A stretch of DNA of 64,000 nucleotides from Apoda limacodes (Eukaryota > Arthropoda > Insecta > Lepidoptera > Limacodidae), in contig OX291551.1 in NCBI GenBank assembly GCA_946406115.1, positions 11,532,001 to 11,596,000 of the forward strand, written 5' to 3'. Within the stretch, counting starts at the first letter, position 1. Each line of letters begins with the position of its first letter. This document shows, one piece after another, positions 44,990 through 57,429 of the stretch. The notes beneath the pieces are model-generated. The model searched no databases. It was not told the origin of the DNA and worked only from the letters and a program-made list of their open reading frames with translations. Both the position numbers and the translations under genes were made by a program.

Positions 44990-47820
44990 GAGCAAATGCA
45001 CTGTTAATAAATATTCTTTGAGGGTTTAAAAATACTATAATAGTTGCTTCCCCGCTGCGTTTTTAAAAGATCCTGGTCATTATTCTGTCATTACAGTAAT
45101 TAAATTACATTCAGATGTATGTAAGAGGGTAAAAAGATTTCTACATGTGTTTTAGATTGATCTTTATGAGTACTTTTTGTTTGAAAAATGGGTTTTTTCA
45201 ATGGACAAGTTTCGTAAAAGTGAAAATGGCCATTTTAGTGTATAATGTTTTGCAGGTATTTAGTTTAAAACATTCGAAAATTTATACAATATTTATGTCA
45301 TGTTTATGAACATATAATTTTAGAGGTACTTATATAAAAAATAAAGTCATTAACTACATAGACTCATCCTAAATAGTGGTTTAAAATGTTCTAACTTCTT
45401 GTAACCGTCATAAAAATTCAATTTTGAATTAAGAATTATTTCAATCAGTAAATATTTGCCCATCTTAAAGTGGAATTAAGCAAAGAAGCCTTTATCTCTT
45501 ATATTTTTGTGACATTCAAGATAGTAGGTAGGCAACAATGTATAAAGAGGGCTTTGTAAAACTCGGGGCGGAAGTTAAAATGTCATCCAATTCAAAGAAC
45601 ATCAATCATTCCATTACGACTGCTTGCGTTATTGTCAACCGATTGCTTTATGACAATAATGGGCGTGGAAATAAATGGAATGGAATGAAAATCGAAACGT
45701 AATTTGCAACTTAAAACTTTTAATAAACATTGCAGAATTAAACTTTGAATAAAAATCTTTCATATCCTTTATTATATACCTTAGTCATTTAACACACCTG
45801 ACGACAGCCTATCGCGTTATAACCACAATATAAAGGTTTCTATAATTCTACGTATACACAAAACTAGAAAACCTTTTTTCATTTATAAAACTGTTCTGAA
45901 TGTGGTTCTGCATGTCATTCACCTTGTTCCAAGACATATTCGTATCTGTTATTTATAAGGCTGCTAAGGTTTATAAAAAGGTGAAACATTCACAGTTTTC
46001 AAGCTTTCGCGTAAAATTGAAAAAAAATACGTTCATCTAATTTTATGTTGCACTATCTTCGACATAAGATTGGAAATTTTTCATACACATTTTTCCTCTC
46101 TTTTTAATTGCAACGTTAAAAAAATAAACCTATTCTAATATAATGAAGCTAGAATATTTTATTTTTGTTTCAACGTGCTAATCGCTGAATCTACCAGTCG
46201 GATTTAAAAAACTCTTTTTGCATTTCATAAGAAATTCAATTCTTAAGGAAGGTTATAGGCTATTATCATCACGTCATGACCTCGAGGACCTGTGCAAAAA
46301 GAAAAAAAAACAGAAAGAACCCTAACCGAAAACGATGTAATAGCACGGGCGAACGATGCGACGGATAATGGCAGCAACAGAAAGGGCAGAACAAACGTTT
46401 GCCAGGTCAACGAATCGAAGAAAAGTTGTGTTCAAATTCTTTACGAAATAAGAAAATCTAATTGTCATGCCGCAAGAGATGAATTAATTCTCGTGCTAAA
46501 ACTCATTCCATTTGTTGTATTGAATGCATTCGTGATTTGAATGCGATATCGGTTTCATCAAATGACATTTAAACATTTAAACGTAATATAAAACTCTCTA
46601 TTAGAATTACTTATAATGAATGCCAGTTGCTACACTTGCATTTTGCACTGTTATGAAAATGAGGTATTGTGTAGGTAGATACAGTGTAACTTTATTGGTT
46701 GGTACATTAGAAAGTACCTACTGACTTTGACGATTAATTTTAAGGTATATAATAAGAACGTAATATACATTTTGCAAAAATTGTAGTCAAAAATGTTCTT
46801 ACTAGAAGTTATATAACTGATATTATGTACATACTTAGAGAAAAGGCTTGTGGGGCATAACTTGAAGTCAATAAACTATAAGTTACTGGTTGCTGCCATT
46901 TCGAAGTCAAAATGGCGTTCTGGTGAGCAGAAACGGTGAAAGAAACTCTCGCTCTTTACTTTTAAATTTTAATTTTCAATATTAATTATCAAGTTAGTCC
47001 AGGACATCATGATCTACCTTTGTTGCTGTGGTGGCGTATCCATACAAGACGATTCACATCAGCCTTACTTTCAGAAATGCACCAACTACAAATCGAGGTG
47101 CGCTCCAATTACTTTGCTACCGAGAAGCTATCTGCAATTCTTTAATTCGCGACCAAAAGGTCAAAAGCGCCATGTACAACTTGGCGCTTACGCATTTTGT
47201 TCAACGTAGTGTAAAGCCATTACTCTGTCTTTGAGTCACAATTATCCTACGTTATAAACTATCACACTGATAATATTAGTACGGTTGACATGACCTATCT
47301 AAAATATTTAAAAAAAATCTGATATGTTCGTACATTATCGGATTATTACTGTATGAACTAAAAACATTACAGACTGTTTTTTGGCTTTATTTGTTTTGTA
47401 GTATTATATGATGCTATATGGATTCATATTTTGGTCAACGAAGCGTGAAGGCACTAAAAACAGCTTGCTCAAGGCTGAGGACATTGCGAACTATACACAA
47501 TAGCATGTATATATAATATTGCATTATTATATTGTTGCAAAGATAATAGGATTTGGCTTTATCAGGGTACAAATCATGAAATGAAAATTATTAAATGACA
47601 ATGACATTTTTGCATGTTTCGTACGTCTATTGTGCGCAAAAACAAAGTACAGTAATGACTGTTTGCTTAAAAAAATTGTGAGAAGCTTATGATTTTTTTA
47701 AATTGACACTTTTGTTAAAATTTTTGCTACCTCATACATAAGTGTTCTATTTTGTGAACCAACACTTGCAGGCAAACAGAGTATAATTTATTTTCATACA
47801 AAGTACGCAAAAAAACGGTT
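44990..47820. other. No supported gene
   Basis: AT-rich with two more complex patches. One, at 46300-46540, has an 82-codon plus-strand open frame of hydrophilic then hydrophobic residues and no recognised motif. The other, at 47010-47240, has two overlapping open frames, a nuclear-receptor-like AAAAGGTCA and a 7-bp inverted repeat. Both could be conserved non-coding DNA. No gene is claimed. Confidence 0.35.
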
Positions 47821-47824
47821 GGAG

Positions 47825-48110
47825 GTGACCTAGTAGGGGTTCCGAATACACATTGGCGTCCTGAGGAGCGGAGGTTCGAGCCCGGTGTGTACTAATTAGT
47901 CTTTTTCTTCATTTCTCAAGTACATTGATTATTTACAATACTGGCTATTCTGTGAAGGAAAACATCGTGAGGAAATCGGCATACGTAAAAAATGACATAT
48001 ATATGTGAAGTCCACAATCCGCACTGGGCTTGCGTGTGGACTAGGGCTCAAGTCGCCCTCGGTGAAGATAGGCCGTACCCTAACAGTGGGGATGTATGAG
48101 GCTGTTAAGG
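47825..48110 (+). mobile_element. tRNA-derived SINE with LINE-like tail
   Basis: The A box GTGACCTAGTAGGG (47825-47838) and B box GGTTCGAGCCC (47873-47883) show tRNA-like promoter spacing. The body carries GTGAAGGAAAACATCGTGAG, GAAATCGGCATACG, AAGTCCACAATCCGCACTGG and GCTTGCGTGTGGACTAGGGC, then CAGTGGGGATGTATGAGGCT. The GAAGGAAAACATCGTGAGG and CCGCACTGGGC blocks are widespread in lepidopteran SINE/LINE tails. A related tail is at 32130-32230. It is not a tRNA gene because the acceptor stem is not closed. Confidence 0.8.
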
Positions 48111-48119
48111 AACACAAAA

Positions 48120-51100
48120 AAACAGAATAATTCAAATTCTTAATAACTATTAGCATTATGAATGAGGTGTAGAATGAGCGTTGGCCGATTAACTAGTTCA
48201 TATAATACCATTGACTAATATAACCATTGCCTACTACTGTTCGTAAAAATCTTTTTTTCTCTAAGCCTATAAATAATAGTCTACTTGCTGAACGTAGGCC
48301 TTCTAAAAAGATAACTAAATTACCCTGATCAAATTGTTCCTCCATTGTGGTGTGTGTGTACTTTTGTTGCCCAGGTTTCCATTACCGTGGTCCATTGCCA
48401 CCTATTATTTAGTTTTACCAACTAAACTGACTTTTAAGCTCGTGCCTCTTAAATATTTCCTCATTATTACTACAATCATGTTTGAATGTTTATTTGCAAA
48501 TGTAAGTAACATCAACAAAATAATTGTATAAAAACGTATTTTCCTTACCTTGAAATAAGCTTGTTTATCACAATACCCTTGGGATGTCATCAAATCACAT
48601 GACAAACTGAATGTAGTTGTGGAAAGATAATATTTTATAAAACATACTCTAAAAATAACCATATATTTCATTAAAAAGGTTTCAAAACGGCCAAACTCTC
48701 TGTATAGACTGTCTACAAAACGTTGGCGGGTGCTACTGTACTTCGTGCATGAGTCAGTCTAAAATAAATGAACTGTTTTGTATGTTTGTGTAGTATTCGC
48801 ATAATTCGTTGTTTACAACGCATATAATTATACACAATATTATACACATAACATTTTTGTTCTGTACTTACACTTACTTGTATCCATCGTGGTGTTTTTA
48901 TATAGGTATGCCAAATTTTGTAGGCGCACTAAAAAGATAAACAGTGCAAAATTTTTTAAATGAGTTTTTATATAACTACATTGGTCTTGTCTCAAACTTG
49001 AAAATTCTGTAGTATTGTGACCAGAAACAATAGCGGTACTTAAAGAAGATCTTTTACTCAGGATTCTTACCCAGAACCCTTGCATCAGTATTTTAAAATG
49101 GATTAACACGTCTCTGCCACATAGATAATATGTAAACAAACTGAGTCTAATGTTTAAATATTAGTTACCTATTATAATATGAGACTTACCATTTGGTTCC
49201 TAACGACTATTCAACCATAAATATAGGAAGTCAATATAAAACTGAAAAACGCTTAACGCTGAAAAACAGTTTTTTGTAATAAAGAACTGGGGCCTATTCC
49301 ACGAAAACTGCAAATTCTTCGCATCGCTATTCCCAGTCTTCAATCACTCTTTTGTTTCAACAATCTTTTGAAGACTCAAATGTTAAGAGTTATAAGCCAA
49401 CTCTTCACTTTGCACTTATTTGCATATTTGTAGTTTTCTAAGGGCCCCTGCTTTCTTAGTAGTTCCCACATCACTACTTCTATGCAAAGTTTTATGTTTT
49501 TAGACACTAGACACGTTTCCATTAAAGTCTGTATTTCGTATTCAGTATGCATCGTGATATTTGTGATGTCTGGCCCTCTGAAATTATAGTGCATTAGTAC
49601 ACGATGACGTCACAACTCCATGGTCTGCGCGTGCTCCGTGGACCATAACGCCGCTTCCGCCGCAATGTTTCCGCCTACTTACTACCACTAATTATGTCAA
49701 CTGTTAAATCAAATTTTTTTTTGTTTCCATTTCGTAATCTTCAGCTCTCATCTGCTAATCACATTTAAGAAGTGTTTTTTTACAACTGACTATTATGTTG
49801 ATATTCATTACAAATTCGTTGTTGGTGATGTCTTTAAAATGCCAAGAAGACGTTTTCAATTAATCAATTGAGTGTCTATAATAATTTTATATTTCCTGTT
49901 TCCTTTACATAACTGTGTGATGAGTAATATAATGATTAGTTACCGATGTTATGAACGGTTAAAGCTTGAAGGTTGTTACATCGTATTTTTGTTTTAGTTC
50001 AAGAATATCGTATTTTTAGATATCTGCTGTTTTACTTTTAATATAACGTTATTGACGTGAATAACTATTACATAAATTATTAAACATCTAATTAAAAATC
50101 TGATTGATATTAAAGATAAGCACTTTAGTTAAAGCAAAAAGGATTTAAGATACCTAAAGCAAGACCTCCACTGAACCGACAAGAATTGAGAGCGAGGCAA
50201 AGCGGATTCATTGCCACTTTGCTCGCTCGAAGTCGTTCCGTGTGACATATTGCTACACGATACGTACGAATATTATCAGGTTTCGTCGTACACTCTAATT
50301 AGCGCGCAGTAAAATCCTTGCCCATTCCCCAGGCTCAATTTACCACTTTTCTTCTAGTACCATTTTTATCGACTTGGAATGACATGAGGGTTTGTACTTA
50401 TAGGTATTGGAGAATCGTTAACGATTTTCCCAAAAACCATAGAGCTGATATTTCTATATTTCTTTAATCTCTGGATATTTCCAGAGATACCATTTTGTGT
50501 TATCACGATGAAATTTATAAGTAGGTGAATAAAATTTAATAAGCTTGTGACATTTAAAAAAAAACTAATAATCAGGGATTTGACTACAAAATTTTAAAAA
50601 ATTGTAACAAAAGTGTAGACATATAAATGAATGTGAAGTTGTTTTAAGAATATTATTTGAAGATAACGTAAGTATTACTGGTGCTAAGTCAACAACATAG
50701 TCAACATTCAATCGTTTCACAGCTATTATATCCGTCTTATTATCACTGTCATTAAAATTAGCCAATGGACCCTATTATCTTCCTGTCTAATGGCATTCTA
50801 CAAAGATTTATCACAAGGCTCGATTCCTTTGACTAGAAAGTGTTGAACACTGTTGTTTAAACGCCTCAGAATAATTTATGAACACGCGCATACAGATGAA
50901 TTTAAATTTTATGTGGACTGATTTTAATCCGCGCCAAACGTTAACGGAACTGGATCCTTGTATGTGCACGCTTTTGAATTAAAGAGGCGTGAGCCTTTAG
51001 TGAAAGTGTCCCACTCTTTGAACAATCGATTGCAGTCTTTGAAGTGTCACCGTTGTATTATTGATAATATCAGACAGATCAAAGTTCCTAGAATTATAAT

Positions 51101-51470
51101 GGTTAGTTTATTATGCTCAGTCAGACGTCATAATAGTAGTTCGGCGAACACTTTTAAAGTTAACTCTTAGCGTGTGTGCATTAAAACTATTTATAAATAT
51201 ACTGCCACGTGTTTGCCTTACTTGGTTACGATTTTATTTTTGTTGAAGGCAGTAAAGTTCGGCTGTAACTCTGTACTGTCTGTAAAACAGGAAGCGAAAT
51301 ATGTTTTAACGGCATTGCACTGTTACTAGTAAAATGTTTAAAGTCGGCCCAGATTACTGGACCATAGCGTAGGTATATCGTTTCCGCACTTCTGAGGAAT
51401 GTAGTTAATGTTAATCTTGGGAAAGATTCGATAATACGAATTTATTACACGCATGAAAATACAATGTATG
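48120..51470. other. No supported gene
   Basis: AT-rich, with complex GC-balanced patches at 49590-49690 (CRE TGACGTCA at 49605-49612), 50160-50345 and 50930-51175 (three TCF-like CTTTGA words). Open frames over these patches have no recognised motif. They are candidate regulatory DNA rather than genes. Confidence 0.35.
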
Positions 51471-51478
51471 TTTAGTGA

Positions 51479-51577
51479 TTTTGGCTATACCTTGAGTACA
51501 TTACATGCATTATGTATGTATATGAGTGTCTTACGGTTTTGCTTACACTTTGTGTACATTACATGCATGTATAATTA
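51479..51577 (+). repeat. 57-bp tandem duplication
   Basis: GTACATTACATGCAT occurs at 51496 and 51553. Both are preceded by TTTTGGCTATACCTTGA or TTTTGCTTACACTTTGT and followed by TATGTATG or TGTATAAT. Two units, non-coding. Confidence 0.75.
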
Positions 51578-51579
51578 GT

Positions 51580-51945
51580 TTAACGTAGTACTAAATAGGA
51601 GAGTCTATTTTAGTACCGGGAGCAGCGACCCACAATGCTTCATTCACAGCTGTGATGATTCATTGTATTGTTCGCGCCCACACTTTTTAGTCTGCTTTGG
51701 CCCGTAGGTTGCAGCTCAACAAGTTAGATTAAGACCGACCTACTTCAAGATGCCGAAAGCGATATCGCTTTAGTATATCTTTTTTATTTGAGGTGAAACC
51801 GAGGTGCCGCATTGTTTGACAAATTTTCGATCGTTTCTCGCAAGTACTTATTGACAATTGGACAATTCTGACCGTAATGTAATGAAACCGCTTAAAAAAT
51901 GGTAACACTAGGTCATAATTTTAATTCACTTATAATGCATAATAA
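51580..51945. other. No supported gene
   Basis: Moderately complex DNA (for example CGGGAGCAGCGACCCACAAT near 51619). No gene or repeat is recognised. Confidence 0.4.
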
Positions 51946-51949
51946 TCCT

Positions 51950-52212
51950 ACTAATATTATAAATGTGAAAGTCTGTTTGGATGGATGTTTGTTACTCAAT
52001 CACGCTTCAGCCTCTAGACGGATAGGGATAAAACTTGGCATATATATAGGTTAGGTCCTAGAATAGCATATAGGCACGGAAATAACTATAAGAGTTAATC
52101 GAACTATAGCTGCAGCTATAGCTTGCTATAGCAAACTTCACTAGTATAATTAAGGAGTTCCACGCCGGTAACCGGATTTAGGGCTGACGGAGCCGCTGGC
52201 AAAGTTTAGTTA
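51950..52212 (+). repeat. Repeat family R2, copy 2
   Basis: CCTACTAATATTATAAATGT, then GAAAGTCTG, GTTTGTTACTCAATCACGCT, AGGATAAAACTTGGCATA-like, TTAGGTCCTAGAATAGC and CGGAGCCGCTGG correspond to 1680-1985. It includes a perfect 18-bp palindrome CTATAGCTGCAGCTATAG at 52104-52121. An R3 copy follows directly after a short TATATA run. Confidence 0.75.
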
Positions 52213-52224
52213 TATATATATAAA

Positions 52225-52395
52225 GCCAGATACACTGCACCAGAAGCTTTGATGCGGCGATGAGCTCGCCACCTGACACGGAGGACTAAAATGTCTAAAG
52301 AGGCTGTCACCCACATTACGATATGGTGTATCATCCAATCACTGGTTACCTTCTACAGGGAATGAAACCGTGAAAATATACACACATACATAATC
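52225..52395 (+). repeat. Repeat family R3, full-length plus copy
   Basis: It begins CCAGATACACTGCACCAGAA, has GCCACCTGACACGGAGGACT, AAAATGTCTAAAGAGGCTGT, CACCCACATTACGATATGG and CCAATCACTGGTTACC, and ends ATACACACATACATA. Both ends match the minus copy at 40517-40697. Confidence 0.8.
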
Positions 52396-52399
52396 CTAC

Positions 52400-54535
52400 C
52401 TTTGTTATTTTATACGAGTAATTGACTCTTTACTGTAATGTTTCCATGTTCACTGACACACGCAGTTGGGAAAGGACAGGGGAACATGCCGTGGTTCTTG
52501 TTTGTCCCCTATAAACCACCGCACTCATTAGTTCCGGTAAAGGGACTTCGAGCGTGTCAATATAGAACTAGGATTCTGGAACTCATGTGTGTTCATTTAA
52601 AACTGCAATCAATCATTTTCAATATACACTTACCCAGTCTTGTAAAAATGAAAGCTTCATAGACAAACAAATGTAATTTTGGGTTTGAATTTGTTGATAT
52701 TTAGTTAAAGAGTTCTTTTTAGCAAAATTTATTTTGTGAACATTTTAACTGGATACCTATTAGGGTTACAAAAGCTATTACAAAAGTCTTGTGACTTTAA
52801 AACGGACGCGTCGCATAAGATTAGTTATAGGTTAAAGATGACTGCAAATAATGACTATTCCTGAAATTTCTTTATACTTTGCAAAAACGCGCATAATTCC
52901 AATTTCATTCTCTTTTAGGTTGTATGTCTTAAATATACATACCTATTGACTACATGACATAAATATAGTTACCGAATAAAATTAGTCACATTATATATAT
53001 CACATTAGCAATTTGTAAGAAATAAACTAGGTCTTGTCGGAGTAGCTTTTGCCTAAATCGATCTGACTGTTGACAGAAAAAGAGATTCAAGATAAGCAAG
53101 ACAGAATTTCTCAGAGAATAAAACGTTATGAATATTTCAGCAGAGATACGTTTTCTGTAGGAGACATAGTTTTATTTTTTTCCTACTTATGTGAATTATT
53201 TACATATAGAATATAACTATATTTATTACAAGTCAGCAGTAGTTTAATAAATTTAGGCAGTTATCGATATTTGCCTGCAAATTGTACAGTTGTCAATTGA
53301 CTTTAGATCTAAACTATTTTTTTTCACACTTAGTGAAACGAAAAGAAGACTCAAGTTGCTGATTTGAAGTTGTTTATGTTATTACCACATTGAAGTAGGT
53401 ACTTAAGCGGTTAGGTATTGTATAAGAAATAAACAATAGATACCTAAATAGATGTTTTTTCTAAACAATGGCTTCTAATAATCTGCTATTTCAGGCTGTT
53501 GTTTTAGCTCTAACATTCATAATGTGTTTCACTTTGTGTTTTAAATGTATTGTAACGACTATACTTTACTTGATGCTCCTTGCTTTATTTTATTATAATA
53601 ATGTAATGAATAAATTACAAATACATACATTCAATATTTGAATACTTCTAATATTCATTTATTCTCACTGCCTGATGTTCTCCTGCGTAAAGTGTCAGGA
53701 ACGGAAGAATTTGAACTACCAAACGTTTCTTCGTAAAGGTTGTGGTTTGTTTTGCACGCATCGTTGATGATACGTGTTTGTGCTGTGCAGCTTTCACGTC
53801 GGGAAACGTGTTGAAAGTAGTTTGCATGATGACAAAATGAAAATTTAATACAAATAACTGAACAGGAAAAGGTAATTTTAAATAAAACCTTTCTTAACTA
53901 GATAAATAAGAAATGATTTTAAAAGAAGGCAAAAGTTTGACTGTGCAAACCCCAAAACAAAATTTTGGAGGCGTAAAAAGACTAAATAATAAATTCGTGA
54001 TGAATAACTTGTATTTCCGGATTTGCACATGGGTAAACCTACTATAAAAGTACATGTTTAACAAAACTGTCAATTAACCAAAAGTAAGCAGTGTGAAGTA
54101 AATTAACGTTTCATACAAATTGAATACCAATCTGCTGCTTGAATATTCAACCTTCGGTCACATTGCACTCGCCTTTCGCCATTAAGCATCCTTAAGTGGA
54201 CAGAAGCAATGATTCACACGTACAAAGCCAACCGCCATTTTATTGACGACACTTAGAGGCGTTCACCAACATCAATCTTCAATTAAGTATTTCAATTGCC
54301 TCTAACTGTTGGACAACCAGTTAATTAAGACACGTGTCTAATATGTGGTGCTTCTTTTAATGGGTTCTTGGGATTTTGGTGTTTACTATGTTGAGTGTAG
54401 TGCAATTCGAGTTTCGTGGACCGTGGCAGATAGCAGTAAACGCATGTTTCACTTAAAGTGGTATATCGAACGCAGTTTGTCGGTTAAGTAATGGTACGTG
54501 GGTGCTATTACTTTGTTTCCTTAATCTGTGCTTTC
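52400..54535. other. No supported gene
   Basis: AT-rich. Complex patches occur at 52440-52600, 53680-53830 (contains a Runt-type TGTGGTTTG) and 54120-54500 (CACGTG at about 54333, CCTTAAGTGG at about 54190). These are possible regulatory DNA. No gene is recognised. Confidence 0.35.
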
Positions 54536-54540
54536 TTTTT

Positions 54541-54600
54541 AGTGTTCTGTAGCCAAATGGCACAAACGGAACCCTTGTAAATTATTCATGTCCGTGATTT
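54541..54600 (+). repeat. Repeat family R5, left-end fragment
   Basis: AGTGTTCTGTAGCCAAATGG, CACAAACGGAACCCTTGTAA and ATTATTCATGTCCGT match the first 55 bp of the 16449 copy with scattered changes. Confidence 0.75.
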
Positions 54601-54689
54601 AGTTTTGATCAGTGACTAGTGGAATTTTGCTCCTCCCCATCGTTTATAAAGTCATCTTAGTTTAGATACAGTTTGTTTTCAAGCAGCGT

Positions 54690-54785
54690 TGGGATGGGCT
54701 AACCTGTCATGCAAGACTAAAGTGTTTCGTAAAACCCTTCTAGGGACTGAAAACGTGACGATATAAATTAAATACGTGAAGAAAT
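54690..54785 (+). repeat. Repeat family R3, degenerate fragment
   Basis: TGGGCTAACCTGTCATGCAA, GACTAAAGTGTTTCGTAAAA and GACTGAAAACGTGACGATAT match the R3 core with a large internal deletion. Confidence 0.6.
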
Positions 54786-54789
54786 ATGC

Positions 54790-55640
54790 TAGATTTCATA
54801 CAGATTTTATGGTAAAGTTATATTTTTTTCTTGAATCATAAATAATAAACAATAACCGCAACAACAGTTACACAACAATCTCTTTTGACAGAAGTTATAC
54901 AATCTCTTAATTAAACCAAAATGTGAAAATATATAGTCCAATGTTACACCGACTAATTGCATAGTTCGTTATTCAACCATGTCAGTTTGATGAATTCCGG
55001 TGAATTAGTATTCTGCCCCATACTGCTGTTTGTTAGAAGCTCGGCTGCCGTGCGCCCATCGCCATTTGCGGTCATGCACTCACATTCAACATTTATATTA
55101 ACAACTTATTATACTAGTCGCAGTGCCTACATTTGTACCAACATAATATTGCCGATTTCGTTTGCGGATTATTTATTATTACAGATTTTCTCATTAACCA
55201 TTACGTGAAATCCTTCTTTATTTGTGGCGGAATGCGTTCTTAGTAGGTACTAAGTACTTTGGTTGTACAAAGAATTTCCTAGTCTGAGCAACTTCATAAC
55301 ACCATTGTTGTGACGTTTGTTTTATATACTACCCTCCTATCCCATACACATGTTTTGTCATTATGGTAAAGTCATATCATAAGAATAACTAGTTATGTAT
55401 ACGATTTAAATTTATGATGATAGTTTTTTTGTCTAGATAGCTATAAATGAAATACTTATATCTTCATTTCTTTTCTTAATGTGGTAATTTGATTTTATGT
55501 TGTGATAACGTTAGTGTGATATTAACATTTCCTGTTCTGTTAATTACTGGTCATTTAAAGTTGTTCAATAAGATCCTTAGGATCTTTGGCGGGTTTTAAT
55601 TCGAACCAAAAATGGCATAAGGGAACAAGGGTTAGGATGA
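54790..55640. other. No supported gene
   Basis: AT-rich with one complex patch (54950-55210) whose 83-codon open frame has no recognised motif. It contains CGCCATTTGCGGTCATGCAC, a PHO/YY1-like core. Confidence 0.35.
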
Positions 55641-55649
55641 CCTAGTCAA

Positions 55650-55850
55650 CATCGTCACATCACTAAAACACGCTGTGTATCTCCAACCGCTTCTGTGCGG
55701 GATGCCCTCAGACGATATCGTGAGACTGGTTTATGCACGCTGAGGCCAGGTGAAGGCCGAATTCGTCATATTTCCTCTCTATTCGAGACAACCGCTTCGT
55801 TGTCAGTAATGTGCTGAGAAATGGCTATGGCTCGTGCTCGTTTTTCTTAT
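55650..55850 (+). pseudogene. Tc1-like transposase N-terminal remnant
   Basis: One frame reads HRHITKTRCVSPTASVRDAL then RRYRETGLCTLRPGEGR (55650 to about 55787). The next segment, shifted in frame, reads RDNRFVVSNVLRNGYGSCS. The pattern of a helix-turn-helix, R-RETG, RPGxGR and then DxRFxV...LRN is the paired-type DNA-binding N-terminus of Tc1-like transposases. The catalytic DDE domain is absent and a frameshift lies near 55787, so it is a dead fragment. A 54-bp minisatellite starts 35 bp downstream. Confidence 0.75.
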
Positions 55851-55885
55851 AGTAGGAAATGTTGTTTTGGTAAACATACAATTAA

Positions 55886-56160
55886 AAGAAGACTGGCAAA
55901 AAAGAGTCTAAGTGCATTGTAATTATCCCGACCAATTTAAAGAAAACGGGCAGAAAGTATTCTAGCACGTTTTAATTCAGACTAGCAGAAAGGAATCTAG
56001 GCGCAATTAGGTCAGGTCCCCGGTTACAGAATACTGCTAGAAAGGAGTCGAAGCGCTTTTCGATCAGCTCGCTCAATCACAAGAAGACTGGCAGAAAGGA
56101 GTCTAAGCGCATTTCAATCTGCTCGCTCAGTCAGAAGAAGACTGGCAAAAAATGTACTGT
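55886..56160 (+). repeat. 54-bp minisatellite, about six units
   Basis: Units are marked by CTGGCAGAAAGGAGTCTAAG at 55893, 55947, 55982, 56034, 56088 and 56142 (spacings 54, 35, 52, 54 and 54). The best units read AAGAAGACTGGCAGAAAGGA, GTCTAAGCGCATTTCAATCT, GCTCGCTCAGTCAG. The period is 18 codons, and one frame stays open over most of the array (peptide KKTGRKESKRISICSLSQ), with one stop near 55973. No start codon precedes it. Confidence 0.85.
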
Positions 56161-56164
56161 AACT

Positions 56165-57015
56165 AACGGTTATAAAAAACAAGAAGCATTGTTTGCACAC
56201 TAAAGATGGGGCTTAAAAAACTGCACATGAATTCAAAGATAAAAAAGGCGAGATCTGAAATTCTACGTACTGTTAATATTTACGTTTTTTGACCGATGTG
56301 ATCCCTGACTTTGGCTAATACCTTGTGTGTAAAGTTTACTAAATGTTAATGAATAATTAGGTTATTCTCTAGGTCTATTTTCTAAATTGCCGTTATTTAA
56401 AAATACACACAGGCATTGTATGAAGTAGGTAGGAGTGTAGGTTGGTACACTCACCAGAAATGCCAGACGTCCCCCTTTTTTAGCCTGTATAAATTCCGCG
56501 TGTTGGTTACTGTATGCCTGTATTTTGGGGTCATCCATGAGACAGACAACATAAAGCTTTTTAAAAATCGATATACACAATTTTTATTCTAACAAAATTT
56601 AGGTGTAGGTAATTAATGTTATAGAAAAATTAGGCATTCTAATAAAAAATGTATGCCAAATATAATTATATTATTGTCTATTTAAATTTAAACAAGGCCG
56701 TAGCTTTAATGTCTCTTATATCCCGCCTTGCAAGTTAAAATCTGGCACCGCTGCCGCGCTTGGTCTAACAATGTTTTACAAAGTCTTGGTTTATGATTTC
56801 CATTTGCTAGTGGTAATTTATGTGAGGTTTACTGAGGTCAGCATCCTAAATACGATCATGTTTACCTTGTAACGTTGACTCGTTAGACTGGGTGCCTACA
56901 ATATTAATTTCAGATTTATTGAATTTCGCTGAATTTATCATATTAGGTATTCTATTTAGACTAAGATTTGTTCTCTGCACTCACGGCTTTAAATATGTAA
57001 TTAAGTAACTGTTAT
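56165..57015. other. No supported gene
   Basis: AT-rich DNA. A minus-strand open frame (56362-56580) has no recognised features. Confidence 0.45.
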
Positions 57016-57017
57016 GA

Positions 57018-57426
57018 AATGTACGGGGCAACGAACTTTTCTGATAATCTAACCTTGGGTGTTTGGTCCCTAGTGTCGTTGTAAGTTTTCACCATTTCAA
57101 TATGGCGACTGTAGTTTTGATTTTTGACCACCGTTGTAGGTACTTACGATGTGCGTGACAGCGCCATCGATTTTCATGAAATTTAGTATGTAGGGGTTTT
57201 CGGGGGGTCGATAAATTGATCGAGCTAGGTTTCATTTTTAGAAAACGTCGTTTTATCCGTGTTTATAAGGCAGTGATAAACTGAAAAGTATCTATTGGCG
57301 AGTAGTAATAAGCAACACTAAAGCTATTTGACAATAGGTGGCGTTATTAAGCAACGCTTAAGCTACTTGACAATAGATGGCGCTGTTTAAAAAAAACCGA
57401 GCATTTGCTCGATCCTCCAGGTACTT
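57018..57426 (-). repeat. Repeat family R4, longest copy, minus strand
   Basis: On the minus strand it starts TACCTGGAGGATCGAGCAAA and TGCTCGG, followed by two ~40-bp subunits each with CCATCTATTGTCAAGTAGCT or CCACCTATTGTCAAATAGCT. Then come AACGACGTTTTCTAAAAATG, AAACCTAGCTCGATC, ATGAAAATCGATGGCGCTGT, GGTCAAAAATCAAAACTACA, CGCCATATTGAAATGG and AGAAAAGTTCGTTGCCCCG. The left half matches 22307 and the right half matches 12829, so this copy links the two fragments into one family. Confidence 0.85.
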
Positions 57427-57429
57427 ACC

